Below, piece by piece: positions 44,636-53,029 of a stretch of 64,000 nucleotides of DNA. A program made the position numbers and the translations under genes. Below the pieces are notes generated by a model. The model was not told the DNA's origin, made no database searches, and worked only from the letters and a program-made list of their open reading frames with translations. Source of the DNA: Stenotrophomonas indicatrix (lineage in GTDB: Bacteria > Pseudomonadota > Gammaproteobacteria > Xanthomonadales > Xanthomonadaceae); contig NZ_PEJS01000001.1 of assembly GCF_002750975.1 (NCBI RefSeq), forward strand, positions 1 to 64,000. The letters run 5' to 3'. Position 1 is the first letter of the stretch. Each line of letters starts with the position of its first letter.

Positions 44636-47635
44636 ATGAAGGCTTACAACATCAAGCGGGCGGCCTTGTGCGTCGCCCTCGGCGCGTGTCTGGCCACGCT
44701 GGCGCCCAGCGCATTCGCGCAGGACGGTGCCGTGGTCGGCCGCCTGACCAGCAATGCCGGGCAGGTGCCTGCCGGTGCCACCGTTACCGTGCGCAACCCC
44801 GCCACCGGCTTTGTGCGTTCGGTGCAGGCCGACAGCAAGGGCAGCTACCGCATTCCGTTGTTGCCGGTCGGCACCTATGACATGGAGGTCAGCCTGCCGG
44901 GCGGTGCTGCCAGCCGCGTCGGCCAGGTCACCGTTAGCCTGGGCAGTGCAACCACGGTGAATGTGCCGCTGGGCGCGGTCAGCACGTTGGGCACCGTGGA
45001 AGTGCGCGCGCCGCAGGTGGTGTCGATGGTGGACGTGAAGTCCACCGAGTCGGCCACGAACATCACCCGCGAGGAACTGTCGCGGCTGCCGGTGGACCGT
45101 GACATCACCGCGGTGGCGCTGCTGGCGCCCGGCGCGGTGAAGGGCAAGGGCTCGTTGGGTGGACAGGGCATCTCCTTCGGTGGTTCGTCGGTGGCGGAGA
45201 ACACCGTCTACATCAACGGTCTGAACGTCACCGATTTCTACAACCGGGTCGGGTTCTCGTCGGTACCGTTCTCGTTCTACCAGGAGTTCCAGGTGAAGAC
45301 CGGCGGCTACTCGGTGGAGTTCGGTCGCAGCACCGGCGGCGTCATCAACGCCGTCACCCGCTCGGGCAGCAACGACTTCAAGGCCGGTGCCGAACTGGTT
45401 TTCGAGCCACGCGCCTGGCAGTCGCAGGCGCGCGACCGCTATGACGGCGACGGCAGCCGTTACATCACCGCCAGCCGTGACGACTACTCGCGCAGTGCGC
45501 TGAATGTGTTCGCCTCCGGTGCGCTGGTGCAGGACCGGCTGTTCTTCTTCGGCATGTACGAAGCGCGCGACTACACGCCCAATTCGACCAATGATGCCGG
45601 TACCGTGTTCAACCGGGGTACTGCCGATGATCCGTTCTGGGGCGGCAAGCTGGATTGGCAGATCACCGACAACCAGATGCTGTCGCTGTTCGGATTCTCC
45701 GACAAGAGCGATACCGTCACCGACGTCTATCGCTACGACCATGACACCGGCACTGTCGCAGCCGAGCGCAACAACCAGATCTACAACACGGTGGGCGGCA
45801 GGAACTGGTCGGGCACCTACAGCTGGCAGGTCAACAACGATCTGACCATGAAGCTGATGTATGGTGAGAACAAGCGCAACCGCACGCAGAGCTCGTTGAT
45901 GGACGAGAACTGCAACCGCGTGTTCGACAACCGCACTGCCAGCCAGGGCGTGCCTTCCAACCTGCAGGGTGACCGCAGCTGCACCAGCAGCTCGCAGCTG
46001 GAGTCGGCGCTGGATACGCGCAAGGCCGCGCGCGCCGACTTTGAATGGTCCATCGGCAACCATCTGCTGCGCTTTGGCCTGGACCGCGAAGAAAACACCT
46101 CCGACTACGAGCGCGCCTATCCCGGTCCCGGTGGCCTGCGCTACGACATCTACTACCGCACGCCGGGCAGTTCACTCAACGGCGGCACCGTGCCCGCCAG
46201 CGGCCTGGTCGCGCGTACCCGCCGCTACGAAGTGGCCGGTTCGTTCGAGACCATCAACTCAGCCTACTACCTGGAAGACAACTGGCAGGTCACCCCGAAC
46301 TTCCTGCTCAACATCGGCGCGCGCGTGGAAGGGTTCGACAACAAGGGCGGCGACGGCGACAGCTACATCAAGATAGACAACATGATCGCGCCACGCCTGG
46401 GCTTCGCCTGGGACGTGCGTGGTGATGGCACCACCAAGGTGTTCGGCAACCTGGGTCGTTACTACCTGCCGGTGGCCAACGTCATCAACATCAAGCAGGC
46501 CGGTGGCTTCCTCGATGAGCGCACCTGGTATGAGTTCCTGGGCTACACCGGCGCCGCCAACAACGTGCCGAACCTGGGCGGCCAGATCGGTCCGGTCGAC
46601 AATTCGCAGGGCGATGGCAGCGTGCCGGACCTGCGCGCCGAGGTGAACCGGGACATGGATCCGGTCTATCAGGATGAGGCGATTCTAGGCTTCCAGCACA
46701 TGCTGAGTGAATCGTGGTCGGTTGCCGCCAGCGTCACCTACCGGCGCCTGAGCAACGCCATCGATGACATGAACATCACCGCCACCGGCCAGTGTGGTGC
46801 GATCGACGGCGTCTGGATCATGGGAAACCCCGGGCGCACGAACACAGTCTGGGGGGACACCAATTGCGATGGCAGCAACGATGGCTGGATCGACATCGAC
46901 ACCTCCAAGGAAGGCTGGGCGCTGTATGACGACGACGGCAATTACGTGGGCCAACGCGGCTGGGTGAAGCCCAAGCGTGACTACAAGGCGCTGGAACTGC
47001 AGGTCGATCGCGCGTGGGATGGCAAGTGGGGCTTCAATGCGTCCTATACGCTGGCCTATGGCCGCGGCAACGCCGAAGGCCCGGTCAACTCCGATACCGA
47101 CTTCGCCGACGCTGGCCGCACCGAGAACTTCGACAACCCATGGGTGAACTACCGCGGTTATGGCTATCTGGCCAATGACCGCCGCCACCAGTTCAAGTTC
47201 CGCGGCAGCTACGCGCTGACCGAGAACCTCAGCGTGGCCGCCACCCTGGGCGTGCAGTCGGGCAGCCCGATCACCCGCTTCGGTGCGGGTAATCCCTTCG
47301 ACGACACCGACTTCCACAGCTATTACGTGTGTGTGTCCAACTGCCAGTCGACGGTCCCCTCCGAACGCGTGTTCGTGCATTCGCCGCGCGGTGGCGATGG
47401 CCGTACCCCGTGGACCTACGATCTGGACGTCAGCGTTTCCTACAAGGTGCCGATCCCCACTGACCTGCGCCTGAAGCTGGCGGTGTACAACGTGCTCAAC
47501 CAGCAGCGCGTGGTCACCGTGGACCAGGACTACGAGCCGCAGGACAGCATCGGCACGCCGAACCCGATGTATGGTTATGGCACGGGATTCCAGTCGCCGC
47601 GCTATGCGCAGTTGACGGTGACCTGGAATTACTGA
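44636..47635 (+). CDS. TonB-dependent receptor, Oar-like
   Basis: Outer-membrane receptor of 999 residues for active import. Signal peptide cleaved near SAFAQ (about 23); a carboxypeptidase-regulatory-like domain (about 25-110: GAVVGRLTSNAGQVPAGATV); plug domain (about 125-260, with ITREELSRLPVDRDI and FGRSTGGVINAVTRSG); 22-stranded barrel ending in aromatic WNY. No TonB-box-proximal sigma-signalling domain. The Oar-type build is frequent in peptide or protein uptake. AGGAG lies ahead of the ATG. In this setting, murein peptides are a reasonable guess for the cargo. Confidence 0.93.
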   Translation: MKAYNIKRAALCVALGACLATLAPSAFAQDGAVVGRLTSNAGQVPAGATVTVRNPATGFVRSVQADSKGSYRIPLLPVGTYDMEVSLPGGAASRVGQVTVSLGSATTVNVPLGAVSTLGTVEVRAPQVVSMVDVKSTESATNITREELSRLPVDRDITAVALLAPGAVKGKGSLGGQGISFGGSSVAENTVYINGLNVTDFYNRVGFSSVPFSFYQEFQVKTGGYSVEFGRSTGGVINAVTRSGSNDFKAGAELVFEPRAWQSQARDRYDGDGSRYITASRDDYSRSALNVFASGALVQDRLFFFGMYEARDYTPNSTNDAGTVFNRGTADDPFWGGKLDWQITDNQMLSLFGFSDKSDTVTDVYRYDHDTGTVAAERNNQIYNTVGGRNWSGTYSWQVNNDLTMKLMYGENKRNRTQSSLMDENCNRVFDNRTASQGVPSNLQGDRSCTSSSQLESALDTRKAARADFEWSIGNHLLRFGLDREENTSDYERAYPGPGGLRYDIYYRTPGSSLNGGTVPASGLVARTRRYEVAGSFETINSAYYLEDNWQVTPNFLLNIGARVEGFDNKGGDGDSYIKIDNMIAPRLGFAWDVRGDGTTKVFGNLGRYYLPVANVINIKQAGGFLDERTWYEFLGYTGAANNVPNLGGQIGPVDNSQGDGSVPDLRAEVNRDMDPVYQDEAILGFQHMLSESWSVAASVTYRRLSNAIDDMNITATGQCGAIDGVWIMGNPGRTNTVWGDTNCDGSNDGWIDIDTSKEGWALYDDDGNYVGQRGWVKPKRDYKALELQVDRAWDGKWGFNASYTLAYGRGNAEGPVNSDTDFADAGRTENFDNPWVNYRGYGYLANDRRHQFKFRGSYALTENLSVAATLGVQSGSPITRFGAGNPFDDTDFHSYYVCVSNCQSTVPSERVFVHSPRGGDGRTPWTYDLDVSVSYKVPIPTDLRLKLAVYNVLNQQRVVTVDQDYEPQDSIGTPNPMYGYGTGFQSPRYAQLTVTWNY

Positions 47636-47718
47636 GGATGCATCTGCGCGCCGCCCTGCGGGGCGGCGTGGTTTGATGAACGCCGTACCTGCCTGCGCGC
47701 TGCCTGACGGAGACTGAC

Positions 47719-49275
47719 TTGCATCGTCTGTTGCTACTGGCTGCAGCACTGGCCAGCCCCACCGCCCCAGCAGGGGCGGTGGACACCGCACGCCTGGACG
47801 CCGACATCGCCTTCGTGGGCCAGCACGAGCACCTGCCGGGGCTGGCGATGGCGGTGGTCGAGGATGGCCAGGTGGTCTATCGCCACGCCGAAGGCGCGCG
47901 CGGTGACGGCGGCCGCATCGATGAAGACACGCTGTTCAAGATCGCCTCCAACAGCAAGGCGATGACCGCCGCGCTGCTGGCCACGCTGGTGGAGCAGGGC
48001 AAGCTGCGCTGGGACGACCCGGTACGCCGTCATCTGCCGGCGTTCCGCATGCATGACCCGTGGGTGGGCGAACACCTGCAGGTGCGCGATCTGCTGATTC
48101 ACAACAGCGGCCTCGGCCTGGGTGCCGGTGACCTGATGCTGTGGCCTGAGCCCAATGCCTTCACCCGCAGCGATGTCATCGCCGGGCTGGCACACCTGAA
48201 GCCGGTCACCAGTTTCCGCAGCGGCTACGCCTACGACAACCTGATGTACGTCGTTGCCAGTGAGGTGGCTGCGGCCGCCGGTGGCAAGCCCTATGACCAG
48301 CTGATGCGCGAGCGGGTGTTTGAACCGCTGGGGATGACCCGTTGCCAGGTGGGCGCATGGTCGGTGAAGCAGGTCGGCAATGTCGCCCAACCGCATGTGC
48401 GTCGCGATGGCCGCAATGTGGTGGCCGGTGCCGATGGAACGCTCAGCCCCGATCTGACGTCGATGGCGGCCGGTGGCATCCGCTGTTCGCTGCGCGACAT
48501 GACGCGCTGGATGCAGGTGCTGCTGGACCCGGCGCTGGCACCGGCGTGGTTGGGCGCCGAGCAACGCCGCATGCTGTGGACGCTGCACATGCCGATGCCA
48601 TTGGGCGAACGCCAACGCAAGTGGGACAACGCCCACTTCTATGGCTATGGGCTGGGCTGGCGGGTGTCGGACATGGACGGGCACTGGAAGGTCGCGCACA
48701 CCGGTACGCTGTCGGGCATGTATTCCTCGCTGGCGCTGCTGCCGGATCGCAAGGTCGGCGTGGTGATGCTGATCAACGGCGAGGCCGAAGAAGCCCGCAC
48801 CGCGTTGATGCAGTCGACGCTGAAACAGTTCACCGCGCCGGATGACGCGCAACCTGTGGGGTACTACCTGGCCGAGCTGAAGGCCGATCAGGCCGCGCGT
48901 GCCGCCACGGGAAGTCGTGCACCCTCTACCCGGGCTGCCCGACCGGCTGCAGCAACCGATCTGGCGCATTGGCAGGGGCGTTACCGCGATCCCTGGCTGG
49001 GCCCCGCCTCGCTATGCCCCACCAGCAATGGCCTGCGCTTCAGCGTGGACAAATCGCCCGCGCTGCAGGCAACGGTGCAGCAGCTGCAGGGTCGCTGGCT
49101 GTTGCAGTGGGATACGCTGGAACCCGCGGCACAGGCGTGGCTGAATCCCGATGCAGGCACGCCGACGCTGGAACTGCGCGCCATCGATCCGGAGATCGAC
49201 TTCAGCTATGACTTCCAGGACCTGCATTTCACTCGTACTGGCGATTGCCCTGGCAGCGGCGGCCCACGCCGCTGA
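47719..49275 (+). CDS. Serine beta-lactamase-like hydrolase (class C fold)
   Basis: 518 residues with a signal peptide (about 1-21). Active-site motifs of the penicillin-binding/AmpC fold: SNSK (S-x-x-K, about 76-79), YAYDN (Y-x-N, about 172-176) and KVAHTGTLSG (the HTG in place of KTG, about 322). An extra C-terminal beta domain (about 400-518, GRYRDPWLGPASL) is DUF3471-like. Such proteins are often D-amino-acid peptidases or esterases, not resistance enzymes. TTG start with GGAG seven bases upstream. Follows the receptor by 83 bases. Confidence 0.88.
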   Translation: MHRLLLLAAALASPTAPAGAVDTARLDADIAFVGQHEHLPGLAMAVVEDGQVVYRHAEGARGDGGRIDEDTLFKIASNSKAMTAALLATLVEQGKLRWDDPVRRHLPAFRMHDPWVGEHLQVRDLLIHNSGLGLGAGDLMLWPEPNAFTRSDVIAGLAHLKPVTSFRSGYAYDNLMYVVASEVAAAAGGKPYDQLMRERVFEPLGMTRCQVGAWSVKQVGNVAQPHVRRDGRNVVAGADGTLSPDLTSMAAGGIRCSLRDMTRWMQVLLDPALAPAWLGAEQRRMLWTLHMPMPLGERQRKWDNAHFYGYGLGWRVSDMDGHWKVAHTGTLSGMYSSLALLPDRKVGVVMLINGEAEEARTALMQSTLKQFTAPDDAQPVGYYLAELKADQAARAATGSRAPSTRAARPAAATDLAHWQGRYRDPWLGPASLCPTSNGLRFSVDKSPALQATVQQLQGRWLLQWDTLEPAAQAWLNPDAGTPTLELRAIDPEIDFSYDFQDLHFTRTGDCPGSGGPRR

Positions 49276-49921
49276 GCCACCACGCATCTCGCCCGCCACC
49301 GACGTCACTGCGGCGGGACTGGTGGAGATCCGCACGCTGTCACCGCGCATCGAGATGGACATCCGCTACGCCGGTGCCAACAACTTCACCGCTGCGCGCG
49401 TGCCCGGCTATGAGGCGCCCGCGTGTTATCTGCTGGCGCCGGTGGCAAAGGCGTTGGCTGCTGTGGAAGCCGACCTGCGCGCGCAGGGTTTTGGCTTGCG
49501 TCTCTACGATTGCTATCGCCCGGTGCGCGCGGTGCAGGCGTTCATGGCCTGGGTAAGTGATCCGCAGGAACAGTCGCGCAAGGCGCTGCAGTATCCGGAT
49601 CTGGACAAGCCGCAGCTGCTGAGCGACGGCTACATCGCCGAGCGCTCCGGCCACAGCCGTGGTGCCACCGTGGATCTGGGCCTGCTGGATTGCCGCAGCG
49701 GGCGCTGTACGCCGATGGACATGGGCACCGATTTCGATTTCTTCGGCCCGCGCGCGCATACGCAGACGCCCGGCCTGAATGACGCACAGAAGGCCAACCG
49801 CCAGCAGCTGGTACAGGCGATGGCACGGCGTGGTTTCGCCAACTATGCGCAGGAGTGGTGGCACTACACGCTGCAGCCCGAGCCGGACTCCGGTACCGCC
49901 TACGACGTGCCAGTGCGGTAA
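49208..49921 (+). CDS. VanX-type D-Ala-D-Ala dipeptidase, secreted
   Basis: Zinc metallopeptidase of family M15D, 237 residues. Signal peptide (about 1-22). Motifs: GLRLYDCYRPVRAVQ (about 78-92), the metal site SGHSRGATVDLG (His and Asp, about 135-146) and EWWHY (catalytic Glu and last His, about 207-211). It splits D-Ala-D-Ala, here probably as a periplasmic nutritional or salvage enzyme, as in DdpX, rather than in vancomycin resistance. Overlaps the preceding gene by 68 bases in another frame, so it is co-translated. Confidence 0.92.
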   Translation: MTSRTCISLVLAIALAAAAHAAEPPRISPATDVTAAGLVEIRTLSPRIEMDIRYAGANNFTAARVPGYEAPACYLLAPVAKALAAVEADLRAQGFGLRLYDCYRPVRAVQAFMAWVSDPQEQSRKALQYPDLDKPQLLSDGYIAERSGHSRGATVDLGLLDCRSGRCTPMDMGTDFDFFGPRAHTQTPGLNDAQKANRQQLVQAMARRGFANYAQEWWHYTLQPEPDSGTAYDVPVR

Positions 49922-49963
49922 GGGGTTGTCGGCAGGGCTGCGCCCTGCACCCGCCGAATTGAC

Positions 49964-49996
<33 letters not shown>

Positions 49997-50012
49997 GGGC
50001 ATTCCGTGGGAT

Positions 50013-50114
50013 GGCGGGGTGGGTCCGGTTGCGGGGGCCGCTGCAAGTACGTCCATGTAAGCTCGGTCGCCGCATCCATGCGGCTCACGCCCCCGCAACC
50101 GGACCCACCCCGCC
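50013..50114. repeat. 26-bp perfect inverted repeat with 50-base spacer
   Basis: Arms 50013-50038 (starting ggcggggtgggtccgg) and 50089-50114 are exact reverse complements. The spacer includes a gccgcatccatgcggc hairpin (about 50069-50084). It looks like a compact dispersed element or a long transcribed hairpin. Confidence 0.85.
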
Positions 50115-50185
50115 TTCGACAGATTTCCGCGATCTGTCGGAATGGCTTGGCGTGCTCCTGGTGGGTGTCGACCTTGGTCGACACG

Positions 50186-50274
50186 GTAGGTCCACGCCAT
50201 GCGTGGATGTTCTTCGTTCAATTGTCGAAATATTCGATTCGATGGAAATCCATCCACGCATGGCGTGGATCTAC
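50186..50274. repeat. REP pair, ATCCACGC subtype, inverted
   Basis: gtaggtccacgccatgcgtg (from 50186) and catccacgcatggcgtggat with ctac (50250-50274) face each other across 41 A/T-rich bases. Confidence 0.82.
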
Positions 50275-50477
50275 TGAAGCCGCCGGTACTCGTCTGGGGA
50301 AGAGCCCCCTGAGTCAGGGGGCGGCCGCGAAGCGGCGGGGGTGTGGAAGCTGGTAAGGGGGGCCCGCGGTTCGCGCAGCGAAGCGTGGGAGCGACAGCGC
50401 GTATGCGATGGCGCGTACCAGAGCGCAGCCCTGCCGATACCCCTTACACTGGCCGCCTTCTCCTGCGTCCCCGCCCG

Positions 50478-50849
50478 ATGAACCTTCCCCTGCATTTCGG
50501 CCTGCTCGGTACGCTTGAGGCGGGCCTCATCGCCCTGCTGGTCGGCCTGCTGGTGTATTTCCTGTGGCACCACCTGTGCCGGGTGCTGCACTGGACCGTG
50601 GGCCATGCGATCGGCTGGTCGTGCGTGATCGCGGTGATCATCTCCGCCGGCATCGACGCCTGGAAGCTGTTCTACATGGGCATCGTGCGGCTGGAGTCGC
50701 CGCTGTATGCGCGCCTGTTCCTGTCCACCATCCACGATCCGAACGAACTGGGCAGCCGCGTGGTGCTGGAGATCGCCGGTGCGCTCTCCGGTGTTGCATT
50801 GGGATGGGTGTTGTTCAGTTCGCGGTCATCGGAAAAAACCGTCGACTGA
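50478..50849 (+). CDS. Small membrane protein of unknown function
   Basis: 123 residues with three hydrophobic stretches: about 8-28 (LLGTLEAGLIALLVGLLVYF), 43-60 (AIGWSCVIAVIISAGIDAW) and 95-113. A WHHLCRVLHW segment lies between helices 1 and 2, and a DPNELGSRV loop before helix 3. It resembles short inner-membrane proteins with no name. Start ATG at 50478; no strong ribosome site, so the start is less certain. Confidence 0.65.
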   Translation: MNLPLHFGLLGTLEAGLIALLVGLLVYFLWHHLCRVLHWTVGHAIGWSCVIAVIISAGIDAWKLFYMGIVRLESPLYARLFLSTIHDPNELGSRVVLEIAGALSGVALGWVLFSSRSSEKTVD

Positions 50850-51076
50850 CGCAGGTTTTTCGTTCGTTGCCGGTTAAATCGTGCAGCGCTGAATGCTCGT
50901 CTTACTACCTGCTCACTTCGCACTAACCACCGCGCTAACGCATGCGTCTGCGCCAGTGGTTAACCATGCGTGTTCGAGGGAATCGCGGCGCAAAATCGAT
51001 TCAGAAACGCGGTGGCAGGGTAGGTGCCGTGCGGAGACAACGACCGCGCACTACCACCCTTCAGGAGACACCCCAG

Positions 51077-51496
51077 ATGACTATTCGCAACCGCAAGCCC
51101 CTGATCGCCCTGATCGTCGCCGCCGGCAGCGTGTTGGCCATCCCGGCGATGGCGCAGTCGGCCAAGCAGCAGGCCGCGCATGCACAGAACGAAGCGGCGC
51201 AGGCCCAGCAGGCGGCGGCACAGGCAGGCCAAGCGGCTGACCAGGCCACCGACGCGGCCGCAGCAGCCTCGGCGCAGGCCAACGGCGGCGGCCAGACGTG
51301 GGCCAGCATCGATACCGATGGCAACGGCACCATCAGCAAGAGCGAGTCGCAGGTGAATGCGGGCCTTGCGCAGGTGTTCGACCAGGCGGATGCCAACAAG
51401 GACGGCCAGTTGAGCGCCGACGAGTACAAGGCCTACGTGGCCGCCCAGCAGGCGGGTGCCGGCGCGGGTGGCACGGCCGCGGGCCAGGGTCGCTGA
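51077..51496 (+). CDS. Secreted EF-hand protein
   Basis: 139 residues. Signal peptide cleaved near AMAQS (about 24). An Ala/Gln-rich helix (about 25-70) is followed by two calcium-binding EF loops, DTDGNGTISKSE (about 77-88) and DANKDGQLSADE (about 103-114), each with the full set of acidic ligands. It ends in a Gly/Ala-rich tail. AGGAGA 10 bases before the ATG. Probably a periplasmic or exported calcium-binding protein; partner unknown. Confidence 0.88.
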   Translation: MTIRNRKPLIALIVAAGSVLAIPAMAQSAKQQAAHAQNEAAQAQQAAAQAGQAADQATDAAAAASAQANGGGQTWASIDTDGNGTISKSESQVNAGLAQVFDQADANKDGQLSADEYKAYVAAQQAGAGAGGTAAGQGR

Positions 51497-51531
51497 TCCA
51501 CGGTTGAATTCGGGACAACCGGTGCATGGGC

Positions 51532-51565
51532 AACCCGGGTGGCTTCGGCCACCCGGGTTTTTTTC
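51532..51565 (+). terminator. Strong terminator after EF-hand gene
   Basis: Twelve-base stem aacccgggtggc/gccacccgggtt with a ttcg tetraloop and T7 tail. Confidence 0.92.
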
Positions 51566-51593
51566 GTCATCGCCGCGCCTGTATCCTAGGGCG

Positions 51594-52346
51594 ATGAACA
51601 CCTCCACGCCTGCGCCCTCGCGCGCCATCGGCCTGGTCGGTTTTGACGGTGACGACACGCTGTGGAAGAGCGAGGACTACTACCGCAAGGCCGAGCAGGA
51701 TTACCTGGACCTGCTGTCGCGCTACATCGACGTCCACGACACCCAGACCGCCCGCCACCTGCTGGAAGTGCAGCAGCGCCACCTCGGCGTGTTCGGTTAC
51801 GGGGTGAAAAGCATGACGCTGTCGATGATCGAAGCGGCCATCGAGATCACCTCGCAGCGGATCGAGGCCAAGGACATCCAGCGCATCCTCGACATCGGCC
51901 ATGACACCCTGCGCCACCCGGTCGAACTGATCGACGGCGTACGCGAGTCGGTGGCCGCCATCGCCGCGCAGTACCCGGTGGTGCTGATCACCAAGGGCGA
52001 CCTGTTCCACCAGGAAGCCAAGATCAAGGTCGCGGCGCTGGCGGACCTGTTCCCGCGCATCGAGATCGTGTCCGAGAAGGACCCGGAAACCTATGCCCGC
52101 GTGCTGGCCGAATTCGACCTGCCGATGCAGCAGTTCGTGATGGTCGGCAATTCGCTGCGCTCGGACATCGAACCGGTGATCACCCTCGGCGGCTGGGGTA
52201 TCCACACCCCGTACGCGGTGACCTGGGCGCACGAGACCCAGCACGGCGTGGCTGACGACGAACCACGCATGGTCAACGCCGATACCGCCTGGGACTGGCC
52301 GGCGGCGCTGGCGACGATCGAGGCCAAGGCCGCTGCCGCGGCCTGA
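51594..52346 (+). CDS. HAD-family hydrolase
   Basis: 250-residue cytosolic phosphatase-type enzyme. HAD motif I FDGDDTLW (nucleophile and acid Asp, about 18-25), motif II VVLITKGD (about 129-136), the conserved Lys in PETYARVLAEF context (about 165), and motif IV GNSLRSDIEPV (about 184-194). A helical cap (about 28-110) marks it as type C1. Substrate is unknown. Stands alone after the EF-hand terminator. Confidence 0.88.
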   Translation: MNTSTPAPSRAIGLVGFDGDDTLWKSEDYYRKAEQDYLDLLSRYIDVHDTQTARHLLEVQQRHLGVFGYGVKSMTLSMIEAAIEITSQRIEAKDIQRILDIGHDTLRHPVELIDGVRESVAAIAAQYPVVLITKGDLFHQEAKIKVAALADLFPRIEIVSEKDPETYARVLAEFDLPMQQFVMVGNSLRSDIEPVITLGGWGIHTPYAVTWAHETQHGVADDEPRMVNADTAWDWPAALATIEAKAAAAA

Positions 52347-52377
52347 CACGGCGCGGCCGCTGCGGCAGAATCGAAGC

Positions 52378-52866
52378 ATGAAACTGCCACTGCGCGCCCT
52401 GCTGTTGTCCCTGCTGCTGGCGCCGGCCATCGTGCTGGCGCAGCAGACCGCCGAACGTTCGGCGACCTATGAGGTGGATACCGGCGATGCCTGGGTCGAC
52501 ACCCAGCTGGCCGACATCAACCACTACGCCGAGCGTTACCCCGATGCCTTCCTCGACGAGGTATCGCGCTATGCCGGTGTACCGCGCGGTTACATCGCCG
52601 CGCTGGCAACCACCCACCGGTGGCAGGCCGGCGACATCTATTTCGCCTGTTTCTGGGCCAAGGCCAGTGGCCAGACCTGCCGCGACAGCGTGCGTGCCTT
52701 CAGCCAGGACCCCGAGGGCGGCTGGGCCGAGGTGGTGAAGCGGATGCCGGCCAAGCCGCAGAACCTGCACTACCGGGCCGTTCGCCACGCCATCGTGGCC
52801 AGCTACGAGCACTGGGATCGGCCGATCACCCTCGATGCCACGCTGAAGCGGCAGTTGAAGCGGTAG
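52378..52866 (+). CDS. Secreted protein of unknown function
   Basis: 162 residues. Signal peptide cleaved near IVLAQ (about 21). The mature part has DINHYAERYPDAFLDEVSRY, GDIYFACFWAKASGQTCRDS with two Cys able to form a disulfide, and HYRAVRHAIVASYEHWDRP. I do not recognise a family. The TAG stop (52864-52866) is the GTAG head of a REP. It lies 31 bases after the HAD gene and may be co-transcribed with it. Confidence 0.75.
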   Translation: MKLPLRALLLSLLLAPAIVLAQQTAERSATYEVDTGDAWVDTQLADINHYAERYPDAFLDEVSRYAGVPRGYIAALATTHRWQAGDIYFACFWAKASGQTCRDSVRAFSQDPEGGWAEVVKRMPAKPQNLHYRAVRHAIVASYEHWDRPITLDATLKRQLKR

Positions 52867-52933
52867 CGCCGGGCCACGCCCGGCGAGCGCGCAGCGCGGC
52901 CCTGGGGATTCGCCGGGCATGGCCCGGCGCTAC
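52863..52933. repeat. SMAG REP pair overlapping a stop codon
   Basis: GTAGCGCCGGGCCACGCCCGGCG (52863-52885) and the inverted CGCCGGGCATGGCCCGGCGCTAC (52911-52933). The first supplies the TAG stop of the upstream gene. Confidence 0.88.
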
Positions 52934-53029
52934 CGATGTTCTTCATGTTGCTCTGCGTATCGCCGCCGCCGCGCGCTCCGGCGACAATACGGGTCCGAGC
53001 TGTTCCCCGTTCCCGTAATCGAGTGACTG

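Noticed and set aside
47719..49921. Antibiotic resistance island (beta-lactamase plus VanX)
   Set aside because: The hydrolase has HTG and a DUF3471-like tail typical of peptidases or esterases, and VanX stands without VanH/VanA or VanR/VanS. The murein gene context explains both better.
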